From NCBI GenBank assembly GCA_026985945.1, contig JALSPN010000277.1, forward strand, positions 1-22,492: a DNA stretch of 22,492 bases, given 5' to 3'. This DNA comes from Thermodesulfobacteriales bacterium. GTDB taxonomy: Bacteria; Desulfobacterota; Thermodesulfobacteria; Thermodesulfobacteriales; Thermodesulfatatoraceae. Positions within the stretch are counted from its first letter, which is position 1. Every line of letters begins with the position of its first letter. Of the stretch, positions 1 through 6,448 are shown piece by piece. Below the pieces are notes generated by a model that searched no databases, was not told where the DNA came from, and saw only the letters and a list, made by a program, of their open reading frames with translations. Made by a program: the position numbers and the translations under genes.

Positions 1-1
1 G

Positions 2-835
2 GTCTTCCGCCGCATCCGTTCCTATGCCAAAAGGCTTTTCGGGGATGACGGGGTGGTGATTGAGGTCTGTATCAGGGATTATCATCACCTCGAAGTCCAG
101 ATTCTTGGAAATCAGTTCGGAGAGCTTGTCCATTTTGGGACCAGAAATTGCACCATCCAGAGTATAGGACGCCAGAAACGCATCGAGATCGCCCCGGGTT
201 TTGATCCTGCCTACACGGATTATCCCTTTGAGGCGGAAAAGATTCTTGATGAGATCATAAATCATTCTCTAAGACTCGCTTCTCATGTGGGTTACGATAA
301 TGTAGGAACCTGGGAATGGCTGGTTACCAGGAGCGGAAATCCCTACCTTATGGAGGTCAATACCCGTATCCAGGTGGAAAACGAGATTTCAGCCCGCATC
401 AGCCGTATTAAGGGCAAAGAACCGAATCTTATTGAGGAGCAGATAAGGGCCGCTTTCGGTGACCGCCTGGGTTATTCCCAGAAAGACATCACTTTTGAAG
501 GGACGAGTATCGAATTCCGCCTCATTGCCGAAGATGTCAGGCAGGGTTTTAGACCCCTTTCTGGGGTGATTAATCGTTTCGAATTTCCTTCTTACGAGTG
601 GTTGCGGGTGCGCACTCATGTTCCGCAAAATGAGCCCTATCGTATCCCTACCGAATTCGATCCCAACCTGGCCCTGGGTATCGTGTGGGGAAAGGACACC
701 TTTGAAGCGGAAAGGCGGGGGTTTAAGTTTCTTGAGGGCACGGTTATCGAAGGTCAGACGGCCAAAGGGGAGCCTCTTTTGACCAATATCGATTACCTTA
801 AAGAAAAATTGCCAGAAATTCTCAAATTTTTATGA
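2..835 (+). CDS. accC: Biotin carboxylase subunit of a divergent acetyl-CoA carboxylase (5' end missing)
   Basis: The C-terminal two thirds or so of a biotin carboxylase, which makes carboxybiotin from bicarbonate and ATP. The reading frame is open from base 2, so the gene starts outside the window. Visible family features are HLEVQIL, CTIQ followed by a QK (ATP-binding lysine), GTWE, and the active-site stretch MEVNTRIQVEN, followed by a biotin-carboxylase C domain with AEDV, PLSGVINRFEFP and VRTHV (the catalytic arginine region). Relative to E. coli AccC, the catalytic Glu, Asn, Arg and Glu of the EMNTRIQVE motif are kept, but the following His is Asn. The EKYL lysine is Val, and the QRRH segment is altered with one extra residue. 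It is probably active but clearly divergent. The stop overlaps the next start (ATGA), so it is cotranscribed with the carboxyltransferase. Confidence 0.88.
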   Translation, partial: VFRRIRSYAKRLFGDDGVVIEVCIRDYHHLEVQILGNQFGELVHFGTRNCTIQSIGRQKRIEIAPGFDPAYTDYPFEAEKILDEIINHSLRLASHVGYDNVGTWEWLVTRSGNPYLMEVNTRIQVENEISARISRIKGKEPNLIEEQIRAAFGDRLGYSQKDITFEGTSIEFRLIAEDVRQGFRPLSGVINRFEFPSYEWLRVRTHVPQNEPYRIPTEFDPNLALGIVWGKDTFEAERRGFKFLEGTVIEGQTAKGEPLLTNIDYLKEKLPEILKFL

Positions 836-3072
836 GAGAACTCCAGCGTTATCTCCACGAACTCATAGACCGGGTGATCTATCTCCAGGACATCAAGGGA
901 GAAGGCTGGCAGGGGTGTGCCTATCTCCTTGAAGACCTGGAAAGACTTAAGGAGCGTTTCTATCAGGTATCCGAGAAGGAATGCCAGCATCTTCTGGAAA
1001 GTTATGAAACCCGCCTTAAGATCCTGGAAGATCGGGCCGCCCGGGAGCTTACCCCTTACGAAATCGTTAAAATTACCCGCAATCCCCAGCGCTTCACTCT
1101 GCTCGATATCCTGGAAAACGTCTATGATTCCTATACTGAGCTTGGAGGCGAGGGCGATATCAACGTGGATCCCGCCATCGTCTGTGCCCGGGCCATGATC
1201 TCCCGACGGGTGGGAGACAAAGTATATCTTCACCAGGTAATCGTAATCGGTCACGAAAAGGGCCACGGCGAAGAATTCCGAAATGGTGGAAGTGCCAAAC
1301 CCTGGGGGAATGAAAAGGCCCTGCGTTACATGAGGGTGGCTGAGACGGAAGGCATTCCCATCCATTTTTACATTTTTACTCCCGGGGCCTATCCTATCGA
1401 AGATTATCCCGGGGCAGCGCAACAGATCGCTCGCAACCTCTATTTTATGAGCAAACTTCGGGTGCCAACGGTGGCTTTTATTTCAGAAGGGGGTTCAGGG
1501 GGTGCAGAGGCTATAGGGCTTGCTGACATCAGGCTTATGGCCTCGCGGGGGTATTATTCCGTAATAAGTCCGGAGGGGGCGGCGGCCATTGAGGGAAAAA
1601 TCAAAGAAGGGGAGCGCCCTCCCCGGGAATTGATAGAATTCTGTGCCCGGCAGCTAAAGATTACCGCCGAAGATAACCTGCGTCTTGGCACCATTGATCG
1701 CATCGTCCCGGAGCCTCCCCTGGGAGCCAGGCGGAATGACTACCAGTTCTTCAAACGCCTGCGTTACGAAATGATCAGAGCCACCGACGAGGTGGTCCTC
1801 CGGACAAAAAGTCTCAAGGCCTTTCGTAGTTACGCCCTGCGGAGGAAGAAAGAAGAAGAAAATCCCCCGGAAGAATTCGATATCCACGTGCGCTGGGATC
1901 TCTCAGAAGTAGAAGTCGAAAAACTCCTTGACCTGCGGTCCAAAAAATATCGCCAGATGACCCGCCACATCTTGGGGCTCAATAAGTGCAGTTTCAAAGG
2001 ATACGTGGAAAAGACCCAGGATGTGGGTTTACGGATCTATCATGACCTGCGTTACGGGATCCTCAAGCAGGGGCAAAAGATGTTCCAGCGGGTGATGGAA
2101 GAGCTCTCAGGTGAGGGCGTTGCGTTTTTAAAACAACTTACCGAGCCCCTTAAAACCGCCTACGACCTTTTGGCTAGCAAACCTCGCAAACCCAGGGCCA
2201 GGGTGGTGGGTCTGGAAGAAGCCCTGGTGGACCTTCCAGAGCTTTACGTAAGCCCGCTGGCCCTTGAGGACCGCACCGTTACCTGCCCCAACGCCGAGGT
2301 TCACGGGTGTCTGGATATCTGGGTGCCGGATCTTTACGGAGAATTCTGCGGTGTGTGCCCCAATTGCGGCTATCATTTTCCGCTGGAATATCAATGGTAT
2401 CTTAACAACATATTTGACGCCAAAAGTGTTAAAGAATTTAACGCCGAGATTGCCTCGGGCAATCCGCTGGGTTTTGAAGGTTATGATAAAAAACTGGCAC
2501 TTGCCCAAAAAAAGACCGGGCGCAACTCCGCCATCATCACTTTTCAGGCCCGTATCGGGGGTATCTCCCTTATCGTGGCCATGTTGATTGCCGATTTCCG
2601 TCAGGGAACGGTGGGAGTGGCGGAGGGAGAAAAGTTTATCCAGGCCTGTGATCGGGCCCGCATTACGAAACGGCCTTTTCTGGCCTTTGTCCACACCACC
2701 GGGGGGATCAGGATCCATGAGGGGACCCTTGGGGTGGTTCAGATGCCGCGGTGCACCATGGCAGTTCGTGAATATATTGACGCCGGAGGTCTTTACATCG
2801 TGGTTTACGACAACAACTCTTACGCCGGTCCGGTAGCAAGTTTCCTGGGTTGTTCTCCCTATCAGTTTGCCATCCGTTCTACCCGGATCGGTTTTGCCGG
2901 GCCACGGGTGATCAGAGAAACCACCGGCGAGGATATCCCTCCTGACTATCACAGTGCGGAAAATGCCTTACGCCGCGGCCATATTCAGGGTATCTGGAAT
3001 CGAAGGGAGCTACGCAAAAAACTTTACGAGGCCCTCCTGACCATGGGGGGGAAAAATCTCTATTATAAATAA
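832..3072 (+). CDS. Fused acetyl-CoA carboxylase carboxyltransferase, alpha-beta order (AccA-AccD)
   Basis: A 746-residue protein that should move the carboxyl group from carboxybiotin to acetyl-CoA, giving malonyl-CoA. Residues about 1-330 resemble AccA, with an oxyanion-hole motif EGGSGGAEAIG (219-229) and YSVISPEGAAAI. Residues about 480-740 resemble AccD, with RQGTVGVAEGEK (normally GGSMGSVVGEK), TTGGIRIHEG (normally SGGARMQEG) and IGFAGPRVIRETT. A linker of about 140 residues (roughly 330-475) separates them. A Cys-rich zinc-ribbon-like segment (Cys485, 493, 506, 509, 512) precedes the AccD half but is spaced differently from the usual two CxxC pairs. The order alpha then beta is the reverse of propionyl-CoA carboxylase-type fusions, where the beta-like half comes first. 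Its start overlaps the accC stop and it has no clear ribosome binding site, suggesting translational coupling. I recall similar fused proteins annotated in Desulfovibrio; I cannot check this here. Confidence 0.88.
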   Translation: MRELQRYLHELIDRVIYLQDIKGEGWQGCAYLLEDLERLKERFYQVSEKECQHLLESYETRLKILEDRAARELTPYEIVKITRNPQRFTLLDILENVYDSYTELGGEGDINVDPAIVCARAMISRRVGDKVYLHQVIVIGHEKGHGEEFRNGGSAKPWGNEKALRYMRVAETEGIPIHFYIFTPGAYPIEDYPGAAQQIARNLYFMSKLRVPTVAFISEGGSGGAEAIGLADIRLMASRGYYSVISPEGAAAIEGKIKEGERPPRELIEFCARQLKITAEDNLRLGTIDRIVPEPPLGARRNDYQFFKRLRYEMIRATDEVVLRTKSLKAFRSYALRRKKEEENPPEEFDIHVRWDLSEVEVEKLLDLRSKKYRQMTRHILGLNKCSFKGYVEKTQDVGLRIYHDLRYGILKQGQKMFQRVMEELSGEGVAFLKQLTEPLKTAYDLLASKPRKPRARVVGLEEALVDLPELYVSPLALEDRTVTCPNAEVHGCLDIWVPDLYGEFCGVCPNCGYHFPLEYQWYLNNIFDAKSVKEFNAEIASGNPLGFEGYDKKLALAQKKTGRNSAIITFQARIGGISLIVAMLIADFRQGTVGVAEGEKFIQACDRARITKRPFLAFVHTTGGIRIHEGTLGVVQMPRCTMAVREYIDAGGLYIVVYDNNSYAGPVASFLGCSPYQFAIRSTRIGFAGPRVIRETTGEDIPPDYHSAENALRRGHIQGIWNRRELRKKLYEALLTMGGKNLYYK

Positions 3073-3081
3073 TTTTCGCCT

Positions 3082-3738
3082 ATGGCTCTTGATAATCGCA
3101 AGATAAACCTTTTGCTTCAAAAATTTCGCGCTAATCCTTATCGTATTTTTGTCGTGGTAACTCCCCATACCGGTTATCTCCGGGAATTTCTGGTAAAGGA
3201 AGGGGATGAAGTAAGAGGGCCAGCGGGGAAATGGCTTGAAAAACCCGGCTCACCCCTCTTTGTTTTAGAAAGGGAGAGAAACCCCAAAGTCATTCGGGCC
3301 AAGGCCGGAGGCCTGGTGTCGAAAATAAACCAGGAGCTTCTCGGGCGTTTTGTAGAGGCCTTTGAGCCGGTTCTTGAGATCAAACACACCCTTACCCAGA
3401 AGGAGATCATTGCTGAACTTTTGCGCGAGACCCTCCATATCGTAACGGCCCCGGAAAAGGCCCGATACTTTCTCTCTCCGGAGCTGGCCAAAAAGATTGA
3501 GAAAGAGGGCGAAGGCCGTGTCCTGGTAAAACCCGGGGAGGAGCTTGCCATCATGTCTTTCATGAAAAGGGAGACCCCCATCCTGCACGAGGGCCCACCA
3601 ATGGTGGTTTTCAGGGTCTTTTTTTCCCGGGGGCAGATGGTAGAGCAGGGAGGGCCCCTTCTGGGGCTTTGCCTGGAAGAGGAAAGGCCCTACGTGGAAA
3701 AGCTTATTTCCCGGGTCAAAGAGGAATGGCCCGCCTGA
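3082..3738 (+). CDS. Probable biotin carboxyl carrier protein with two biotinyl/lipoyl-like domains
   Basis: A 218-residue protein between the carboxyltransferase and the biotin ligase, so it is the obvious candidate for the missing carrier subunit. Residues about 154-198 look like the biotinyl half-barrel: IMSFMKRETPI, then a glycine-rich turn, VVFRVFFSRGQMVEQGGPLLGL. This resembles the classical AMKM motif followed by a GDxVxxGxxL strand, with FMKR in place of AMKM; Lys162 would carry biotin. Residues about 24-102 look like a second hammerhead fold (VKEGDEV, then AKAGGLVSKINQ and GRFVEAFEPVLEI) that lacks the MKM turn and so should not be biotinylated. It starts nine bases after the upstream stop, with no strong ribosome binding site. 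Identification rests on context plus motif shape; overall similarity to AccB is weak. Confidence 0.68.
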   Translation: MALDNRKINLLLQKFRANPYRIFVVVTPHTGYLREFLVKEGDEVRGPAGKWLEKPGSPLFVLERERNPKVIRAKAGGLVSKINQELLGRFVEAFEPVLEIKHTLTQKEIIAELLRETLHIVTAPEKARYFLSPELAKKIEKEGEGRVLVKPGEELAIMSFMKRETPILHEGPPMVVFRVFFSRGQMVEQGGPLLGLCLEEERPYVEKLISRVKEEWPA

Positions 3739-4613
3739 AAGAACAAGAGAGAAAAATCTTAGCCCTTCGTGAGGGGCGCCTGGCCACCCTTTTTGAAACC
3801 GAGCGAGATTATTTATTTTCCTGCCCCAAGGAGGAGGTTTTCCGGCGCGGAGCCGTGGTAGGCTCAAGGATTTTTTTCTTTTCGAAACTTTCCCGGGCCC
3901 TTGAAAGATTAAGAGAGCTCCTGCAAGAGGAAAGGGCTTTTGCGGAAGGGACGGTGGTCATGGCAGAAGAACTTTCGGCTGCCAGGGGCCGGTTTGAAAG
4001 GCCCTGGTGGGCCTCAAAAGGGGGGCTCTGGCTGGCGGTGGCCTTCTATCAGGATTTTTTACCGGAAGTAAAGGGGTTTTTCCCTCTTTACATGGGAGTG
4101 GCTCTGGCAGAAACCCTCTGGCATTACCAGGTTCCGGCCTGTATCAAATGGGTAAATGACATCTGGCTTGCGGGAAAAAAACTTGCAGGCGTCCTCATCG
4201 AAGAAGAAATCCTTTCGGATGAAAGCTGGGCCCTGGTAGGAATTGGGCTCAACCTCAACAATAGCCTGCCAGCCGGTCTTCCAGCTATTTCCGTTAAAGA
4301 ATATCTGGGCCGGGAAATTCCTCTTTGCGAGATGGCAGCGGAGTTGCTGGCAAGATTGGCGAAATATTACGGACTTTTACGGACTTTGGAGGCCCGTTTG
4401 CTGCGAGAGGAGGGCCCTCTTCCTTTTGCTGAACCCTTCTTAGCCTATAGCGATACCGTGGGGCGTAAGGTTCGTTTCGGAATCGATCTTTTCCGGGAGG
4501 AGAAAGGGCGCGGAAGAGTTCTGGGCCTTGATCCTCAGGGAGGTCTCATAATTGAGACCTTTTCCGGAGAAAAGATCACCCTTTTTTCCGGTGAAATTTC
4601 CTATCTCGACTAA
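3726..4613 (+). CDS. birA: Biotin--[acetyl-CoA carboxylase] ligase without DNA-binding domain
   Basis: Attaches biotin to the carrier lysine through biotinyl-AMP. From the ATG at 3726 it is 295 residues. The biotin-binding loop reads ARGRFER (GRGRRGR in E. coli BirA), keeping the key arginines. KWVND and KKLAGVLIEEE match the catalytic core, and VGIGLNLNN follows. The C-terminal small domain is present (IDLFREEKGRGRVLGLD onward). The N-terminal 40 or so residues do not look like the winged helix of bifunctional BirA, so this is probably a ligase only, not a repressor. The gene overlaps the end of the carrier gene by 13 bases. A longer reading from 3669 would overlap by 70 bases and adds a low-quality N-terminus, so 3726 was preferred. 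Placing the ligase with its substrate in one operon is functionally coherent. Confidence 0.86.
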   Translation: MARLKEQERKILALREGRLATLFETERDYLFSCPKEEVFRRGAVVGSRIFFFSKLSRALERLRELLQEERAFAEGTVVMAEELSAARGRFERPWWASKGGLWLAVAFYQDFLPEVKGFFPLYMGVALAETLWHYQVPACIKWVNDIWLAGKKLAGVLIEEEILSDESWALVGIGLNLNNSLPAGLPAISVKEYLGREIPLCEMAAELLARLAKYYGLLRTLEARLLREEGPLPFAEPFLAYSDTVGRKVRFGIDLFREEKGRGRVLGLDPQGGLIIETFSGEKITLFSGEISYLD

Positions 4614-4794
4614 AATTTTTAAAGTTTTGCACAACTCCCTGGTGTGATTGTGGTCTCATTTTAATACTTGAAGCTACAAATTAAGATCTGCACATTACTC
4701 AGATTATTCCTAGATTATTCAAGGGTTTTTAAACAATTTTAAAAAATTTGTACTTGAATATTGAATGAAAAGGCTTATACTAAAGTAAATTCCT
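4614..4794. other. AT-rich gap between the ACC operon and the PEBP operon
   Basis: A 181-base gap, strongly AT-rich. It holds the candidate promoter at 4754-4781. No clear hairpin terminator for the ACC operon could be found, and no small gene was seen. Confidence 0.5.
4754..4781 (+). promoter_or_regulatory. Candidate sigma-70-type promoter for the PEBP operon
   Basis: TTGAAT (4754-4759), a 16-base spacer and TATACT (4776-4781) in an AT-rich gap. Transcription would start near 4788, only a few bases ahead of the first ATG at 4795 but well ahead of the second start at 4876. That fits use of the internal start or near-leaderless translation of the longer form. Confidence 0.5.
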
Positions 4795-5343
4795 ATGAAA
4801 AAGTTCCATTTTTTACTGGTTCCGATTTCTTTTTTTCTGATAGCAGCGATGATAGCGGCTGCCAAGGAGTCTCGTATGAAGTTAGTCTCCCCAGCCTTTG
4901 AAGACGGAGGTCGTATTCCTCTCAAATATGTCATGCCAGGGGCAGGAGGTAAAAATATTTCTCCCCCTCTCAGGTGGGAGGGAGAGCCGGAAGGGACTAA
5001 ATCTTTTGCTCTTCTCTGTGTTGATCCCCATCCGGTAGCGCGCAACTGGGTCCACTGGATGGTGATCAATATCCCTCGAGAGATTCATGAGCTTCCGGAA
5101 GGAGCTTCGGGGAAACACATGCCCTCTGGAGCCAGAGAGCTCAAAAATTCTTTTGGTTTCACAGGCTATGGAGGGCCGCAGCCTCCACCCGGAACTGGAG
5201 AGCACCCCTATGTTTTCACCATCTTTGCCCTGAAAGTAGAAAAACTTGACCTTCCAGAAAATACAGCTCTCAAAACCTTTGAAAAGGTTATTTCTCCTTA
5301 TATACTGGCCAAAGGTCAGCTTACAGGTTACTTTGGACGATAA
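4795..5343 (+). CDS. PEBP / YbhB-YbcL family protein, with possible secreted and cytoplasmic forms
   Basis: A phosphatidylethanolamine-binding-protein-like fold (Raf kinase inhibitor family). Key signatures are SPAFEDGGRIPLKY, the anion-site segment CVDPHPVARNWVHWMVINIP, and GYGGPQPPPGTGEHPYVFTIFAL. The 182-residue form from 4795 begins with Lys-Lys and a hydrophobic stretch to about residue 23, which looks like an export signal, but there is no ribosome binding site. An internal ATG at 4876 (residue 28, giving MKLVSPAF, the usual start of cytoplasmic family members) has a strong AAGGAG at 4864-4869 with six bases of spacing. Either or both starts may be used. The cellular role of bacterial family members is poorly known. 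It heads a tight operon with the zinc-ribbon and ATP-grasp genes. Confidence 0.85.
   Translation: MKKFHFLLVPISFFLIAAMIAAAKESRMKLVSPAFEDGGRIPLKYVMPGAGGKNISPPLRWEGEPEGTKSFALLCVDPHPVARNWVHWMVINIPREIHELPEGASGKHMPSGARELKNSFGFTGYGGPQPPPGTGEHPYVFTIFALKVEKLDLPENTALKTFEKVISPYILAKGQLTGYFGR
4864..4869 (+). promoter_or_regulatory. Shine-Dalgarno site for an internal start of the PEBP gene
   Basis: AAGGAG lies six bases before the in-frame ATG at 4876. The upstream ATG at 4795 has no comparable site. This may decide whether the signal-peptide-bearing form is made. Confidence 0.6.
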
Positions 5344-5345
5344 TT

Positions 5346-5657
5346 ATGCGAGAAAAAAATCAACTCAAAGCCCAGGCCAAACAAAACCGCCCACAAAGAA
5401 GATTTGTAGTGGCCAAAAAACCCTTTCGTTATACCGGAACAACGCGCATTGTTTGTCCTTATTGTGGAAATGATGAAGACTTCTTTGAACTGGCAGAAAA
5501 TGTCACCATTACCACCCGATACATCCAGAACGAAGACGGAAGCTTCACCCCGGTAGCAGACGATACTCAGGTCTTTGGGGAAATAAAGTTCAATTGCGGA
5601 AAATGCGGGGCGGATCTTACCCGGTATCACAAACACTTTCTTGAGATGCTCTTTTAA
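5346..5657 (+). CDS. Small zinc-ribbon protein with a basic N-terminus
   Basis: A 103-residue protein with two CxxC knuckles, CPYCG (Cys37, Cys40) and CGKCG (Cys84, Cys87), separated by a region rich in Thr, Asp and Glu. This is a typical single zinc ribbon. The first 30 residues are strongly basic and Gln-rich, which would suit nucleic-acid or ribosome binding. It starts two bases after the PEBP stop, and its stop overlaps the next start by one base (TAATG), so it is translationally linked to the ATP-grasp gene. The exact family is not recognised. A scaffold, or a substrate of the neighbouring ligase, is possible but unproven. Confidence 0.75.
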   Translation: MREKNQLKAQAKQNRPQRRFVVAKKPFRYTGTTRIVCPYCGNDEDFFELAENVTITTRYIQNEDGSFTPVADDTQVFGEIKFNCGKCGADLTRYHKHFLEMLF

Positions 5658-6448
5658 TGCGACCCCCTTGGGTTATCCTCTCAAATCGGGCCTTTCGAAA
5701 ACATTTTTCTTCCCTCAAAAGGGGTGATTTTATTTTGGGCATCCTGGCCCTGAAACAGGGAGAAGAATTTCTGTATTCGGACTTATACGCCCGCAACATA
5801 TTGGCCTACCCCTCTCTCCTCTCTCAACATCTGGCCCGCTCCAAATGCTTTCAGGCTGCGGTCTTTCAAAGCTACATGATCCCGGAGACACGGGTTATTC
5901 GAGACCGTCACGATCTAATAAGGGCACTTAATGAATACGGTGCCAAGGGTATCCAGAAAGTAGTAACCAAGCAGAACCGCTTTAACTGTGGCCTGGGAAT
6001 TCACCTCTGGGAAAACATAGAAACCCTTTACAATACGGCTTCTTTTGGAAACTTGCCTTATCCTTTTGTTTTACAGCCCTTTGTGCCGCAGGTTATTGAT
6101 ATCCGGGTGGTTTGGCTGGGAGATTATATAGAAGCTTACGCCCGAAAAAATCCTTACAATTTTCGCAATAATCTCTTTTTTGGAGGAGAGGCCACTTCCT
6201 ACCACCTCTCTCCTGAAGAATTGGATCTTTGCCGAGAAATAATGGCCAGAGGCCAGTTTCCTTACGCTCATCTGGATCTTATGAAAACCGCAGAAGGAGC
6301 TTGTTATCTGGCGGAAATAAACTTGCGCGGCGGGCTCAAAGGAGCCCTTATCAAACAGGAAGAATACACGAAAAAAATAAACGACCTTCACCAGAAGGCC
6401 CTCCAGGAATTTTTAAAGGCCCATCCTCAGGCGGTCCTTAAGGAGTAG
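5657..6448 (+). CDS. RimK-like ATP-grasp ligase
   Basis: A 263-residue ATP-grasp protein. Visible features are the lysine-containing ATP-binding segment IQKVVTKQNRFNCGLGI, the adenine-binding strand FVLQPFVPQ, then IDIRVVWLGDYIEAYARK, NFRNNLFFGGEA, a late YAHLDLM strand, and the metal-binding YLAEINLRGGLKG. This layout matches RimK-type peptide or amino-acid ligases, which activate a carboxylate as acyl phosphate and join it to an amine. The substrate cannot be predicted. The gene overlaps the zinc-ribbon stop by one base, and its 3' end overlaps the convergent FG-GAP gene by 11 bases. The first 60 or so residues form a short pre-ATP-grasp region. Confidence 0.8.
   Translation: MRPPWVILSNRAFRKHFSSLKRGDFILGILALKQGEEFLYSDLYARNILAYPSLLSQHLARSKCFQAAVFQSYMIPETRVIRDRHDLIRALNEYGAKGIQKVVTKQNRFNCGLGIHLWENIETLYNTASFGNLPYPFVLQPFVPQVIDIRVVWLGDYIEAYARKNPYNFRNNLFFGGEATSYHLSPEELDLCREIMARGQFPYAHLDLMKTAEGACYLAEINLRGGLKGALIKQEEYTKKINDLHQKALQEFLKAHPQAVLKE

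Noticed and set aside
2128..2952. A 274-codon open frame on the minus strand inside the carboxyltransferase gene
   Set aside because: It is antisense to a well-supported AccD-like domain and shows no family signature; the composition (Gly, His, Pro rich) is typical of a shadow frame.
3669..3725. A longer biotin ligase start at 3669
   Set aside because: It would overlap the carrier gene by 70 bases and the extra residues resemble no ligase N-terminus; 3726 is simpler.
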